Assembly (NCBI RefSeq): GCF_009932725.1
Contig: NZ_BLJU01000003.1
Location: 124,001 to 188,000, forward strand
Length of the DNA stretch: 64,000 bases
Origin: Pseudomonas yangonensis
GTDB taxonomy: Bacteria; Pseudomonadota; Gammaproteobacteria; Pseudomonadales; Pseudomonadaceae
Direction: 5' to 3'
Part shown: in pieces, positions 43,380 to 51,321 of the stretch
Layout of the letters: each line of letters opens with the position of its first letter
How positions within the stretch are numbered: the first letter of the stretch is position 1
Notes under the pieces: generated by a model
What the model saw: only the letters and a program-made list of their open reading frames with translations
Databases searched by the model: none
What the model was told of the DNA's origin: nothing
Translations under genes and position numbers: made by a program

Positions 43380-44216
43380 ATGAATTCCAGCTCCGAAACG
43401 CCGCTCGCCGAGCCGGGAAGCACGATTGCCTGCCTGATCATCAGGACCGGGCGCAGTGATTGCTATGCACACTTCTACCCGGCGCTGTATCAGCTGACCC
43501 TGGTCAAAAGTGGCATCGAGGAGAAGATCGACCTGGGCTATTCCGGTAGCCGCCTGCTCGAACGCCTGCTGCAGGAGCCCGGCGAGGTGGTGTCACGCGA
43601 CGAGCTGATGAATCATGCCTGGGCCGATCGGGTGGTCGGGCAGGGCAGCCTCAATCAGCAGATCTACACCCTGCGCCAGATATTGGGCGATGAGAAGAGC
43701 AGGGAAATCATCCAGACTCTGCCGCGCCGCGGCTATCTGCTCAACCCCAACTATCTGGTCTACCCACCGAGCATCGACGATATCGGCGCAGTCAGCGAAC
43801 CGGCGGATACACCGGCGCCGCCGTCCGCCTTTTTGCGTCGCCACAGTCGGCAGCGCGCATCCTGGCTGATTCTGCTGAGCGTTTTCGGTATCGCCGGGAT
43901 TATCTTGTTCACGACGCTGCACCAGATCAGCCAACCCAAGGACCTGCACAGCAGCGAAATGAATCTCGGCTCGCTGCACGTGCACTACATCGATCAGGAC
44001 TCGCAACGCCTGCAGCAGCTGATTTTGCAGACTCACGGCCTGACCAGCCAACTTGCGCTACTGGCCAGCAAGCCTGCGACCCTGGTGCTGCGTCTGCATG
44101 GCGGCTTCTATGAACTGCTGTGTCTGCAGCCCAGCGGCGACGCACGCTCGCTGATGCTGCACGAAAGCCAGCTGAGTCAGGTGGCCGACGCCCAGCTACG
44201 CAGGTGCCTGCCATGA
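43380..44216 (+). CDS. lafZ: ToxR/CadC-like membrane-bound transcription regulator (LafZ-like)
   Basis: 278 residues from the ATG at 43380, preceded by AAGGA; the frame is open further upstream but without a ribosome site. Residues about 45-125 form an OmpR/ToxR-type winged helix (LLERLLQEPGEVVSRDELMN, GQGSLNQQIYTLRQILGDEK, IIQTLPRRGYLLNPN). A Pro-rich linker leads to one membrane helix at about 161-181 (SWLILLSVFGIAGIILFTTL), then a periplasmic domain of about 95 residues. There is no receiver domain or phospho-Asp. Lateral systems of E. coli carry a transmembrane regulator lafZ at this place. It overlaps the next gene by 4 bases. Targets are not shown by sequence; the lateral flagellar genes are the natural guess. 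Confidence 0.82.
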   Translation: MNSSSETPLAEPGSTIACLIIRTGRSDCYAHFYPALYQLTLVKSGIEEKIDLGYSGSRLLERLLQEPGEVVSRDELMNHAWADRVVGQGSLNQQIYTLRQILGDEKSREIIQTLPRRGYLLNPNYLVYPPSIDDIGAVSEPADTPAPPSAFLRRHSRQRASWLILLSVFGIAGIILFTTLHQISQPKDLHSSEMNLGSLHVHYIDQDSQRLQQLILQTHGLTSQLALLASKPATLVLRLHGGFYELLCLQPSGDARSLMLHESQLSQVADAQLRRCLP

Positions 44217-44680
44217 GCCTGGCCAGAGAGCGCGGCATCAGCGGTGTGTGGTTGCTGGGCATGGTCGCTACGGCCCTGGCCATGCTGCTGGGTATGCTGG
44301 CCATGTGGGCGAGCTTCATCTCCAGCAGCGAACTCGACGGACGCTACCAGTCCACCGGCCAGGTGCAGCTGAGCAACGGGCAGGTGCTGGACATCAGCCA
44401 CAGCCTGCGGGTCAGCAACGGTCGCTTCTACGCCATGACCCGGCAGGGCGACAGCATTCTGGAAACCTCGGGCGTGGTGGACTATGGCTTCCTCGGCAAT
44501 TATCGATTGCGTGTCGAAGACGGCCAGGTCACCGGGCTGGCCAGTGAAATCGACGACGAGCTGGTGTTCAATCTGCTCTACGGCCGACACAAGGGATCGA
44601 CCATTCGCCTGACCAGCGTCGATGGCTGCCTCTATGCGCTGGAAACCCGGCAGGTGTACTGCCAGGCCCGCAATCCGTAA
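44213..44680 (+). CDS. Small single-pass membrane protein, likely partner of the ToxR-like regulator
   Basis: 155 residues; the ATG at 44213 overlaps the regulator's stop (ATGA). One N-terminal membrane helix at about 12-36 (VWLLGMVATALAMLLGMLAM) with basic residues before it, then a beta-rich periplasmic domain (GRYQSTGQVQLSNGQVLDIS, GVVDYGFLGNYRLRVEDGQV) with two Cys near the C-terminus. This topology and coupling are like ToxS with ToxR or FidL-like proteins beside CadC-like regulators, where the partner protects or modulates the periplasmic sensing domain. I do not recognise a named family with confidence. It converges on motB with an 18-base gap. Confidence 0.7.
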   Translation: MSLARERGISGVWLLGMVATALAMLLGMLAMWASFISSSELDGRYQSTGQVQLSNGQVLDISHSLRVSNGRFYAMTRQGDSILETSGVVDYGFLGNYRLRVEDGQVTGLASEIDDELVFNLLYGRHKGSTIRLTSVDGCLYALETRQVYCQARNP

Positions 44681-44698
44681 GGCGGAACGCGCCATAGC

Positions 44699-45640
44699 TC
44701 AGGACTCCGGCAGGCTGAGCTGGACGCCTTCGGCGCGAACCTCGGCACGAACCTGAGCCTCGCCGAACAGCTCGCGATACAGGCCTTCGGCCTGGCTGGT
44801 CAGCAACAGTAGCTCGATACGTCTATTGGCGCCGTTCTGCGTATCGCCCGGCAGCAGCGGCATGCGGTCGGCCTGGGCCGCCACCTGCAACACGTTGCCG
44901 CTCGGCAGGCCGGCCTCGACCAGCACGTTGCGCGCGCGTAGTGCGCGGTCGCCGGAGAGGTTCCAGTTGTTGTAACCGCCGACTACGCCGCGATAGGGCA
45001 TGGAGTCGGTGTGCCCGCTGATGATCAGGTGGTTGTCGACTCGCCCGAGAATGCCGGCCAGGCGCTGCAGCAGGGTTTCGAAATGCGCATTCAGGTGGGA
45101 ACTGCCGCGGTTGAACATGAACCGCTGCGCGTCGTCCTTGATCAGGATACGCAGGCCCTGAGGCACCACCTGCACTTCGATATTGGCCTCGGCGTCGAGT
45201 TGCAGCGCCAGTTCCTTCATCAACGCGGCCAGCTCCTGCATCTGTGTCGACTCGCTGAAGTGCGGGCGACGCGGCTCGCCGGGCTGACCCTCGCCAAGGG
45301 CCGCACCGGGGTCTTCCTGCGGCGTACGCGCGCGGTTTTCCGGGTCACGGCGCGGGGCGACCTGCACCGGCACGCCATCGAGTTCCAGCGGCGTGGTGCT
45401 GGTGCCGTCGAAGATACCGGCGCCTCCATCGACCAGAGGATTGTTCAGCATGTCGGCGTTGGCGCGGCTGGCGTCCTGGGTCTGCGGCTGGATGATCCAC
45501 AGCACCATGAACAGCGCCATCATGGCCATGGTGAAATCGGCGAAGGCCACCTTCCAGGCACCGCCATGCTCGTCGTGGCCGCCCTTCTTGCCACGCCGCT
45601 TGATGATGATCTCGTGGCCGTCACCGCCGCGTGGTTTCAT
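44699..45640 (-). CDS. motB: Flagellar motor protein MotB (LafU, lateral type)
   Basis: 313 residues, the peptidoglycan-anchored stator half. An N-terminal cytoplasmic tail is followed by one membrane helix (AFADFTMAMMALFMVLWII) containing the proton-binding Asp35. A linker leads to an OmpA-like domain, about residues 155-290, with NHLIISGHTDSMPYRG and NLSGDRALRARNVLVEAGLP. The helix resembles proton-type MotB rather than sodium-type PomB. The long acidic linker (residues 60-130) is unusual in length. It overlaps motA by 4 bases and is the last gene of the fliD operon, the lafT-lafU order. Confidence 0.93.
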   Translation of the reverse strand: MKPRGGDGHEIIIKRRGKKGGHDEHGGAWKVAFADFTMAMMALFMVLWIIQPQTQDASRANADMLNNPLVDGGAGIFDGTSTTPLELDGVPVQVAPRRDPENRARTPQEDPGAALGEGQPGEPRRPHFSESTQMQELAALMKELALQLDAEANIEVQVVPQGLRILIKDDAQRFMFNRGSSHLNAHFETLLQRLAGILGRVDNHLIISGHTDSMPYRGVVGGYNNWNLSGDRALRARNVLVEAGLPSGNVLQVAAQADRMPLLPGDTQNGANRRIELLLLTSQAEGLYRELFGEAQVRAEVRAEGVQLSLPES

Positions 45641-46509
45641 GCGGCGTCCCTTTCATCTTCGTAACGGTTGACCCAGATTTCCAGCTGCTTGAACGCCGGT
45701 TTGACGTCCTGTTCGATCAGCTTGCGCCCGGCATCCACCGCCAGCAGCGTGGGCTTGCCGGCGACGTGGGCGACCAGGGTGGTACGCACGCACTCGAGCG
45801 CCGACATCTCGGTCTTGATGCGCTGACCCATGGCGCTCGACAACGGCTCCATCACGCAATAGCACATGAAGATACCGAGGAAGGTGCCGACCAGCGCCGC
45901 CGCCACGTGGGCGCCGATCTCGGCGACCGAACCGCCGATATTGCCCATGGTGATGACGATGCCGAGGATCGCCGCGAGGATGCCGAAGCCCGGCATCGCC
46001 TCGCCGATCTTGTGCAGCGAGCGCGAAGGCTGCATCAGCACGTGCTCCATGGCCTCCAGCTCCTGCTCGAGGAAGCCTTCCAGTTCGTGTGCACTGATCT
46101 TGCCCATGGCCATCAGGCGGAAGTTGTCGGCAATGAAGGCCATCAGGTTCTTTTCCTGACGGATCAGCGGGTACTTGCCGAACAGGTCACTCTGCTCCGG
46201 CTCTTCGATATGCGCGTCGAGCACCTTGAGGCCACCGACGTCGACCATCTCCAGCAGTTCGTAGAGCATCATCAGCAACTGGCGCTGGAACTCCTCGCCG
46301 CGCTTCTTGTAGACGAACACACCCTTGATCTGGTGCAGCATTTCCAGCAGCACGTCCTTGGGGTTGGCCACCACCAGCGCGCCGAAACCGGCACCGACGA
46401 TGATGATCACCTCGGCCGGCTGCCACAGCATGGCCAGCTCGCCATGGGCCATGACGTAGCCACCGAGCACGCAGGCGACGATGATCAATGCACCTAATAA
46501 CTTCTGCAC
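45637..46509 (-). CDS. motA: Flagellar motor protein MotA (LafT, lateral type)
   Basis: 290 residues with four membrane helices: two near the N-terminus (LGALIIVACVLGGYVMAHG and EVIIIVGAGFGALVVANP) and two after a large cytoplasmic loop (FGILAAILGIVITMGNIGGS and VAAALVGTFLGIFMCYCVME). The loop carries the charged residues that contact FliG. It works with MotB as the stator. The gene is one base after fliA, so sigma factor and stator are cotranscribed. Confidence 0.94.
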   Translation of the reverse strand: MQKLLGALIIVACVLGGYVMAHGELAMLWQPAEVIIIVGAGFGALVVANPKDVLLEMLHQIKGVFVYKKRGEEFQRQLLMMLYELLEMVDVGGLKVLDAHIEEPEQSDLFGKYPLIRQEKNLMAFIADNFRLMAMGKISAHELEGFLEQELEAMEHVLMQPSRSLHKIGEAMPGFGILAAILGIVITMGNIGGSVAEIGAHVAAALVGTFLGIFMCYCVMEPLSSAMGQRIKTEMSALECVRTTLVAHVAGKPTLLAVDAGRKLIEQDVKPAFKQLEIWVNRYEDERDAA

Positions 46510-46510
46510 C

Positions 46511-47245
46511 CTAGCCTCTCTCGTTCAGGTAACGGCTGGCCTTGGCGATCGCCTGCTTGCTCAGCTGGCAGACGCGTGCGTCGCTCAGCTCCAGCACCAG
46601 GGCGATTTCCTTTAGGCTCAGCTCGTGTTGGTAGTAAAGGGTCAGCACCAGCCGCTCGCGTTCGCTGAGCTGACTCAGCGCCTGGGTCAGCAAACGCTCC
46701 TTGAGCACCCGTTCCTCGACCGCACTGCCGCCGCAGGCGAAACCCTCGTGGCCGTTCTGCAGCAGTTCATCGAGGCTTTCGATCGCTTCGCAGGCGTCGG
46801 CCTGGAGAAACTCCTGATAATCCTTGGCGCTGATCCCGGCCGCCTCGAGAATCTCCTGCTCCTGCGGCACGCGTCCCAGCTGCCGCGCCAGCTGGCGAAT
46901 GGCATCGCGAACCCTGTGCGTCTGCTGACGCACCTGGCGCGGTCGCCAGTCCTGACGACGCAGCTCATCGAGAATCGCACCGCGAATGCGCAATGCGGCG
47001 AAACGCCCGAACTGCTCATCCGGGGTGCCGTAGCGGCGCAGGCACTCGAGCAGCCCCATCAGACCGATCTGCTCCATGTCCTCGCGGTCGAGCACCTGGT
47101 TGGCCTGCAGCGCCAGCTGGCTGACGATGCGCTTGACCAGCGGCAGGTACTGCAACAGCCACTTCTGCTCGGCCCCCGGGGCGAACAGCGCGGCGCCACC
47201 CTGTTCGGCGGCATAGCTGTAGTCGATGGCGCAGTTGGCGTTCAT
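46511..47245 (-). CDS. fliA: Sigma-28 factor of the lateral system (FliA/LafS)
   Basis: 244-residue RNA polymerase sigma factor of the FliA class. Region 2 contains YLPLVKRIVSQLALQANQVL and DREDMEQIGLMGLLECLRRY with RIRGAILDELRRQDWRPRQV, a FliA signature. Region 3 follows, and region 4 ends SERERLVLTLYYQHELSLKE, IALVLELSDARVCQLSKQAI. In lateral systems LafS transcribes flagellin and late genes. Its operon position between fliL and motA matches lafF-lafS-lafT and differs from polar Pseudomonas fliA, which follows fleN. No flgM anti-sigma gene is present in the window. Confidence 0.92.
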   Translation of the reverse strand: MNANCAIDYSYAAEQGGAALFAPGAEQKWLLQYLPLVKRIVSQLALQANQVLDREDMEQIGLMGLLECLRRYGTPDEQFGRFAALRIRGAILDELRRQDWRPRQVRQQTHRVRDAIRQLARQLGRVPQEQEILEAAGISAKDYQEFLQADACEAIESLDELLQNGHEGFACGGSAVEERVLKERLLTQALSQLSERERLVLTLYYQHELSLKEIALVLELSDARVCQLSKQAIAKASRYLNERG

Positions 47246-47286
47246 GAATACTCGGCTCCGGTTCCGGCGCAGTCGCGTGCTGCGCC

Positions 47287-47763
47287 CTACTGGACGATCA
47301 GCTTGCTGACCAGCACGTTGGCGAAGGGCATCGCCAGTTTCTTGCTGGCAAAATCATCGGACAGCACCCGCTCCAGGGTGCCCTGCAGTTCGGGAATGGG
47401 CATGCCGCGCAGCTTCTCGAAGCTCATCGAGGACAGATGCGCGACCACCGAATTGCGCACCATGGGATCGATCTGCTCGAGCTTCTTCGGATCGGTTTCC
47501 ACGTCCGCCTGCAACACCAGGTCGAGAACGAAATAATGTTCGCGGGTCTCACCCTGCAGGCTGACGATCACTTTCTCGATGGGAAAGAAGCGGTATTCGC
47601 TCTTGGCCTCCTCAGCTTCGCTGCCGCCAGCGCCTGCGGAAATGCCGAGCACGGTCTGGCCGGTCTGCATCGACTTGAGCGTGGCGTAGTTGAAGATGCT
47701 GCCGCCGATCACCACCAGGGTGTTGAAGATAACCAGCAGCAGGAGGATGCGCGGCATTGTCAT
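47287..47763 (-). CDS. fliL: FliL-like basal body protein (LafF, lateral type)
   Basis: 158 residues with one N-terminal membrane helix (ILLLLVIFNTLVVIGGSIFN) and a periplasmic stomatin-like domain (FFPIEKVIVSLQGETREHYF, LVLQADVETDPKKLEQIDPM). FliL proteins ring the stator and help motor function under load. It lies between fliK (27 bases) and fliA (41 bases) as lafF does in lateral clusters. Confidence 0.88.
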   Translation of the reverse strand: MTMPRILLLLVIFNTLVVIGGSIFNYATLKSMQTGQTVLGISAGAGGSEAEEAKSEYRFFPIEKVIVSLQGETREHYFVLDLVLQADVETDPKKLEQIDPMVRNSVVAHLSSMSFEKLRGMPIPELQGTLERVLSDDFASKKLAMPFANVLVSKLIVQ

Positions 47764-47790
47764 GATTACTCTCGATTCACTAACGAAAAA

Positions 47791-48864
47791 TTAAACGGTG
47801 ACCAGCACATCGCTGGCCGACTCCGTGGCGCTACGCTCGCCACCGCTCGGCAGCACCGCGGCTGCGGCCACAGCGTCTTCGGCGAGCCAGGCCTGAGCCT
47901 GCGCCTGTTGCTGCTGGCGCCCGCCCTGCGCATCGGCGGAAACCTGTACGTTGACCTGCACGAAGTTCTGCCCCACCAGCTCCTGACGCAGACGCTCGCT
48001 GGTCTGTTGCAGCAGGCGCGCCACGTCGGCATTGGCCGCGGACAGTTGCACGCTGAGGCGGCCGGACTCGTGGCTGAGGAAGATTTCCAGGCTGCCCAGC
48101 TCCGGCGGATCGAGGCGGATGGTGGCGTTCTGAATACGCTGATTGATCTGCAGGTCGACGTGTTCACGCAGGCTGGCCAGCATCTGCTCGCCCCACTGAG
48201 CCTGGGGCGCGTGCAGCTTGAGCGGCCGCTCGGCCACTGCTGGCGCAGGCGCAGCCAGGTTAGCTGCCGCGCCGCCAGTCGCGGCCCTGTCGCTGTCCGT
48301 GCTGCTCGGGAGACGCTCCAACACCTTCAGGTCGATGCCTTCGTCCATCGCCAGTGGCGAGGCGGTCTGGGCCCCGACCTCGGCCGTCATCAGCGGCCTG
48401 GGCACTGCCACTGGCTCCGCCACTGCTGCTGGTGGCTGGCCGAGCGCTGCAGCGCTGGCAGCGCGCGAGGTATCCCCCAGCGCCTGCTGACGCGGTTGCG
48501 CCTGAGCCTGGTCGAGGAGCGCGGCAGGCAACACTGCGGGCTGCTCGGCCTCCTCGTCCAGCACCTGCTCTTCCTGCACCGGTTCCGGCGCTTCGCGCGC
48601 CTCGATACGCACCGCCTGCTGACCGAGCATGCCGGCCAGCCATTGCTCGGCATCCGCTTCGCTGAGGTGGATGGCTTCGGGCGTCACGCTCGCGGCGTGC
48701 ACCGCTTGCGCGCCAGCAGCAGCGAAACCCTGCACGGCCATCTGCTGATCGAACGGCCGAGCCGCATCACCCGCACGGCCGGCCTGGGCGAAGCCCGACG
48801 GCAGCGTGTGCTCGGCGGAGCCACTCGGGCTGACCCGAGCGTTGGCATTGATCGGTTGCAGCAC
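47791..48864 (-). CDS. fliK: Hook-length control protein FliK (LafE, lateral type)
   Basis: 357 residues. The N-terminal two thirds are Ala/Gln/Pro-rich and low in complexity, as expected of the secreted ruler. The C-terminal substrate-switch domain, about residues 225-325, contains QMLASLREHVDLQINQRIQN and ATIRLDPPELGSLEIFLSHE, the Flg_hook signature. It measures hook length and switches export to filament proteins. Gaps of 3 bases to fliT and 27 to fliL. Confidence 0.9.
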   Translation of the reverse strand: MLQPINANARVSPSGSAEHTLPSGFAQAGRAGDAARPFDQQMAVQGFAAAGAQAVHAASVTPEAIHLSEADAEQWLAGMLGQQAVRIEAREAPEPVQEEQVLDEEAEQPAVLPAALLDQAQAQPRQQALGDTSRAASAAALGQPPAAVAEPVAVPRPLMTAEVGAQTASPLAMDEGIDLKVLERLPSSTDSDRAATGGAAANLAAPAPAVAERPLKLHAPQAQWGEQMLASLREHVDLQINQRIQNATIRLDPPELGSLEIFLSHESGRLSVQLSAANADVARLLQQTSERLRQELVGQNFVQVNVQVSADAQGGRQQQQAQAQAWLAEDAVAAAAVLPSGGERSATESASDVLVTV

Positions 48865-48867
48865 CCT

Positions 48868-49185
48868 TTATCTCCCGGCTTGATACAGATCGACACGCAT
48901 GTAGGCACTGCGTCCTTCGGCGTATTCCAGATGCGTCAGCAACTGCCGGCGCACCCGCTCGCATTCCTCGGCGCAGGCGATGCGCGCCTGCCCATGCAAC
49001 TGGCGCAGCTGCTCCCTGGCCTCGCGCACTTCATCGCTCAGGCTCGGCAGCCCGGCCAGCAATTGCAGACAGGTGCGGATCCGCGAGTCGATCTCGCCGA
49101 TTCGCGTCCAGTCGCCCTGCTCCAGCGCTTGCGCCAGCTGGGCATGCAACTGCTGCAGCGCGCGCAGTTCACTTGCGCGTTGCAT
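48868..49185 (-). CDS. fliT: FliT-like flagellar chaperone (LafD, lateral type)
   Basis: 105-residue all-helical protein (ALQQLHAQLAQALEQGDWTR, LAGLPSLSDEVREAREQLRQ, LLTHLEYAEGRSAYMRVDLY). Sequence similarity to FliT is weak; the assignment rests on size, helical make-up and its place between fliS and fliK, where LafD is found. It would bind FliD before export. It overlaps fliS by 17 bases. Confidence 0.72.
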   Translation of the reverse strand: MQRASELRALQQLHAQLAQALEQGDWTRIGEIDSRIRTCLQLLAGLPSLSDEVREAREQLRQLHGQARIACAEECERVRRQLLTHLEYAEGRSAYMRVDLYQAGR

Positions 49186-49567
49186 TCACGCCTTCCCAGC
49201 CTTCACGCAGGACGCCGAGCAGGCCGACCACTTCATCCAGGCCTTCCAGCGACAGGCTGACGCTGACGTCGGAGAGGCGGTAGATGCAGTAGTCATAGAG
49301 CCGCGCCAGGCCCTGTACCAGCTCGCCACCGTTCTCGTAATCGAGGGCGCCGTTGAGACCGTTGAGGATGTTCAGGCATTTCTCCAGCGACTGACCCTTC
49401 TGCTGGTAACGCTTGGCCTCGATATGGCCACGGGCGCGGGCCAGCTCGTCGAGCAGGCCGTCGAACAGCACCAGCACCAGTTCGTAAGGCGAGGCGGCGG
49501 CAGCGCGCGCCTCGAGATCCACGGTGCGATAGCTGTCGTAACTTTCGTTGAGGTTGTAGGCACTCAT
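49169..49567 (-). CDS. fliS: Flagellin export chaperone FliS (LafC, lateral type)
   Basis: 132 residues, as expected. Signature regions are YRTVDLEARAAAASPYELVL with VLFDGLLDELARARGHIEAK near residue 35 and NGGELVQGLARLYDYCIYRL near residue 80. It binds the flagellin C-terminus and keeps it unfolded for export. Start overlaps the fliD stop by one base. Confidence 0.93.
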   Translation of the reverse strand: MSAYNLNESYDSYRTVDLEARAAAASPYELVLVLFDGLLDELARARGHIEAKRYQQKGQSLEKCLNILNGLNGALDYENGGELVQGLARLYDYCIYRLSDVSVSLSLEGLDEVVGLLGVLREGWEGVNATRK

Positions 49568-50862
49568 CAGAACATTCCGTAGGTCTGCTCCATCGCCGCC
49601 ATGGTCTGCATGAGACCGGTGTACTGGCGGAGATAGCGGGCGTAGTAGGAGTCGTACTGCTTCTGGATGCTGTCGAACTGCTGATCGACACGGCGCAGTT
49701 GGGTATTGAGGTTGTCCTTGCGGTCGGTCAGCAGGCCACCGGCGCTGCTGGTGTAGGCCGCGAGGTTCTTGTCCAGCGTGTCGAGCAGGTTGCCCTTGTC
49801 GGTGAACAGCTTCTCGAAGCCCTCCGGGTTGGCCGCCACGGCCTTCTCGAAGCGCGCGTTGTCGATGGTCAGCTTGCCGTTGCGGTCGGCGGCGATGCCG
49901 AACTCGGTGAGGCTCACACCACCGAACGAGGTGCGCACCAACTGATTGAGCATGCCCTCGATGGCACGCACGCTGGCATCACCGGCCAGAACCCCACGAC
50001 CGCCGCTCTCGCCGCCGCTGGCGGTGAGCGAATCGAAACTGGTCATCAGCGCGTTGAAGGCGCTGACGAAGGTCTGCGCCTTTTCCTTGGTGGCTTTCTG
50101 ATCCTGGCCGACTTCCATGGTCAGCGGTGCATCACCGCTCTTGTGCGCCTTGTTGAAGGTCAGGCTGACGCCGTCGATGAGGTTGTCGAAGGTGTTGCTG
50201 GTGCTGGTCAGCTCGATGCCACTCTCGCCACCCAGGCGCACGATGGCATCCTTGGCTGCGGACAATTCCTGACGCCCCGCCACCGCCCCCTCGAATGCGG
50301 CATTGCCGCTGGCATTCAGGCTGATGGCCTGGTCGGCACCGGTCTTCTCGCTGGTCAGTACCAGGTTGACCTGACCGTTGCTGCGCACCAGTGTTGCCTT
50401 CACCCCCTCGTTATCGGCGGCGGCGTTGATGGCCTTGGCCAGTTCGTCGAGCGTCGCGACGGTGCCGAGATCGATGCTGAACGAGCCGCTGCCCTGGCCG
50501 ATGGTCAGGTTGCCGCTACCGAGGTTACCGTCCTGCAACCCCTGCAGGGCAACCTGGCTCTTGCTGGCCAGTTGCTGGACGAAGAAATCGTAACTACCGG
50601 CCACCGCCTTGCTGCCCACCGTAGCGCTGGCGTAACCCTCCTGGCTGAAGCTGGCGCTGTTGACCAGCATGCTGCTACCCGCCAGCTTCAGGCCGCTGGC
50701 GGCGCTCTTGAAGGTTTTCAGCGCGGTATCCAGGGTCGTCAGAGCGCTGAGCTGCGCCTTGTATGCTGCCTGGTTGCGATTGGCCTTGGCCAACTGGCCC
50801 TGAACTTCGTACTGGGCCAGTTGGGTCGCCATGCTTTGAACGTAATCTGAATCGATAGCCAT
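49567..50862 (-). CDS. fliD: Filament cap protein FliD (LafB, lateral type)
   Basis: 431 residues, shorter than polar Pseudomonas FliD. The N-terminal coiled-coil (MAIDSDYVQSMATQLAQYEV with ALTTLDTALKTFKSAASGLK) and C-terminal coiled-coil (LNTQLRRVDQQFDSIQKQYD, YARYLRQYTGLMQTMAAMEQ) flank the FliD domains. It caps the growing filament and folds flagellin. First gene of the fliD-S-T-K-L-A-motA-B operon, with a sigma-54 box directly upstream. Confidence 0.93.
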   Translation of the reverse strand: MAIDSDYVQSMATQLAQYEVQGQLAKANRNQAAYKAQLSALTTLDTALKTFKSAASGLKLAGSSMLVNSASFSQEGYASATVGSKAVAGSYDFFVQQLASKSQVALQGLQDGNLGSGNLTIGQGSGSFSIDLGTVATLDELAKAINAAADNEGVKATLVRSNGQVNLVLTSEKTGADQAISLNASGNAAFEGAVAGRQELSAAKDAIVRLGGESGIELTSTSNTFDNLIDGVSLTFNKAHKSGDAPLTMEVGQDQKATKEKAQTFVSAFNALMTSFDSLTASGGESGGRGVLAGDASVRAIEGMLNQLVRTSFGGVSLTEFGIAADRNGKLTIDNARFEKAVAANPEGFEKLFTDKGNLLDTLDKNLAAYTSSAGGLLTDRKDNLNTQLRRVDQQFDSIQKQYDSYYARYLRQYTGLMQTMAAMEQTYGMF

Positions 50863-50889
50863 AGTCGGACACCCGTTTTCCTGAGTGAT

Positions 50890-50906
50890 AGCAATAGCGG
50901 TGCCAA
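50890..50906 (-). promoter_or_regulatory. Sigma-54 (RpoN) promoter for the fliD operon
   Basis: On the minus strand TTGGCACC-GCTA-TTGCT matches the -24 (TTGGCAC) and -12 (TTGCT) elements with exact GG-N10-GC spacing. The predicted transcript start is near 50880, about 18 bases before the fliD start. It is the best sigma-54 match in the window. Confidence 0.78.
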
Positions 50907-51157
50907 CAAACTAAGCCATTGATATTAAAGGCTTTAAGCTAACCGCCAGGTGAAAGATCCTTTCCGCTCACAGGGCAACGAACGACGAGCGGAAGGCCTG
51001 CTTCCGCCTGCGTCGCGCAGAAGGCGGACGTGCTTCTTACACAGGCGACACAGCAGCGCCCTGGCTTAAGTGAAAGGCGGGAAATCAGTGCAGTAATGGC
51101 CTGGCCGGATGCCGCGAGGCGCAGGCGGCATCGAGGAAGGCGCTCCAGCCGCGACCT

Positions 51158-51228
51158 GTAGGAGCGGCTTCAGCCGCGATACGGCGCACGACACGGCAAA
51201 TCCCGCTCGCGGATAACTCCGCTCCTAC
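51158..51228. repeat. GTAGGAGC repeat between fliD and the M23 peptidase
   Basis: GTAGGAGCGG at 51158-51167 and CCGCTCCTAC at 51219-51228 bracket a GC-rich centre; same ends as 34768-34835 and 37655-37727. A further GGCTTCAGCCGCGA copy lies just after at about 51270. The 459-base gap 50863-51321 holds this repeat and the fliD promoter, and no gene. Confidence 0.65.
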
Positions 51229-51321
51229 GCAATCGGGGGGCAGGGAAGACGGCATCGAACCGCGGGAGGGCTTCAGCCGCGACTTGGGCAAGCGCAGCTA
51301 AAGCCTTCCAACACCTGCCGC

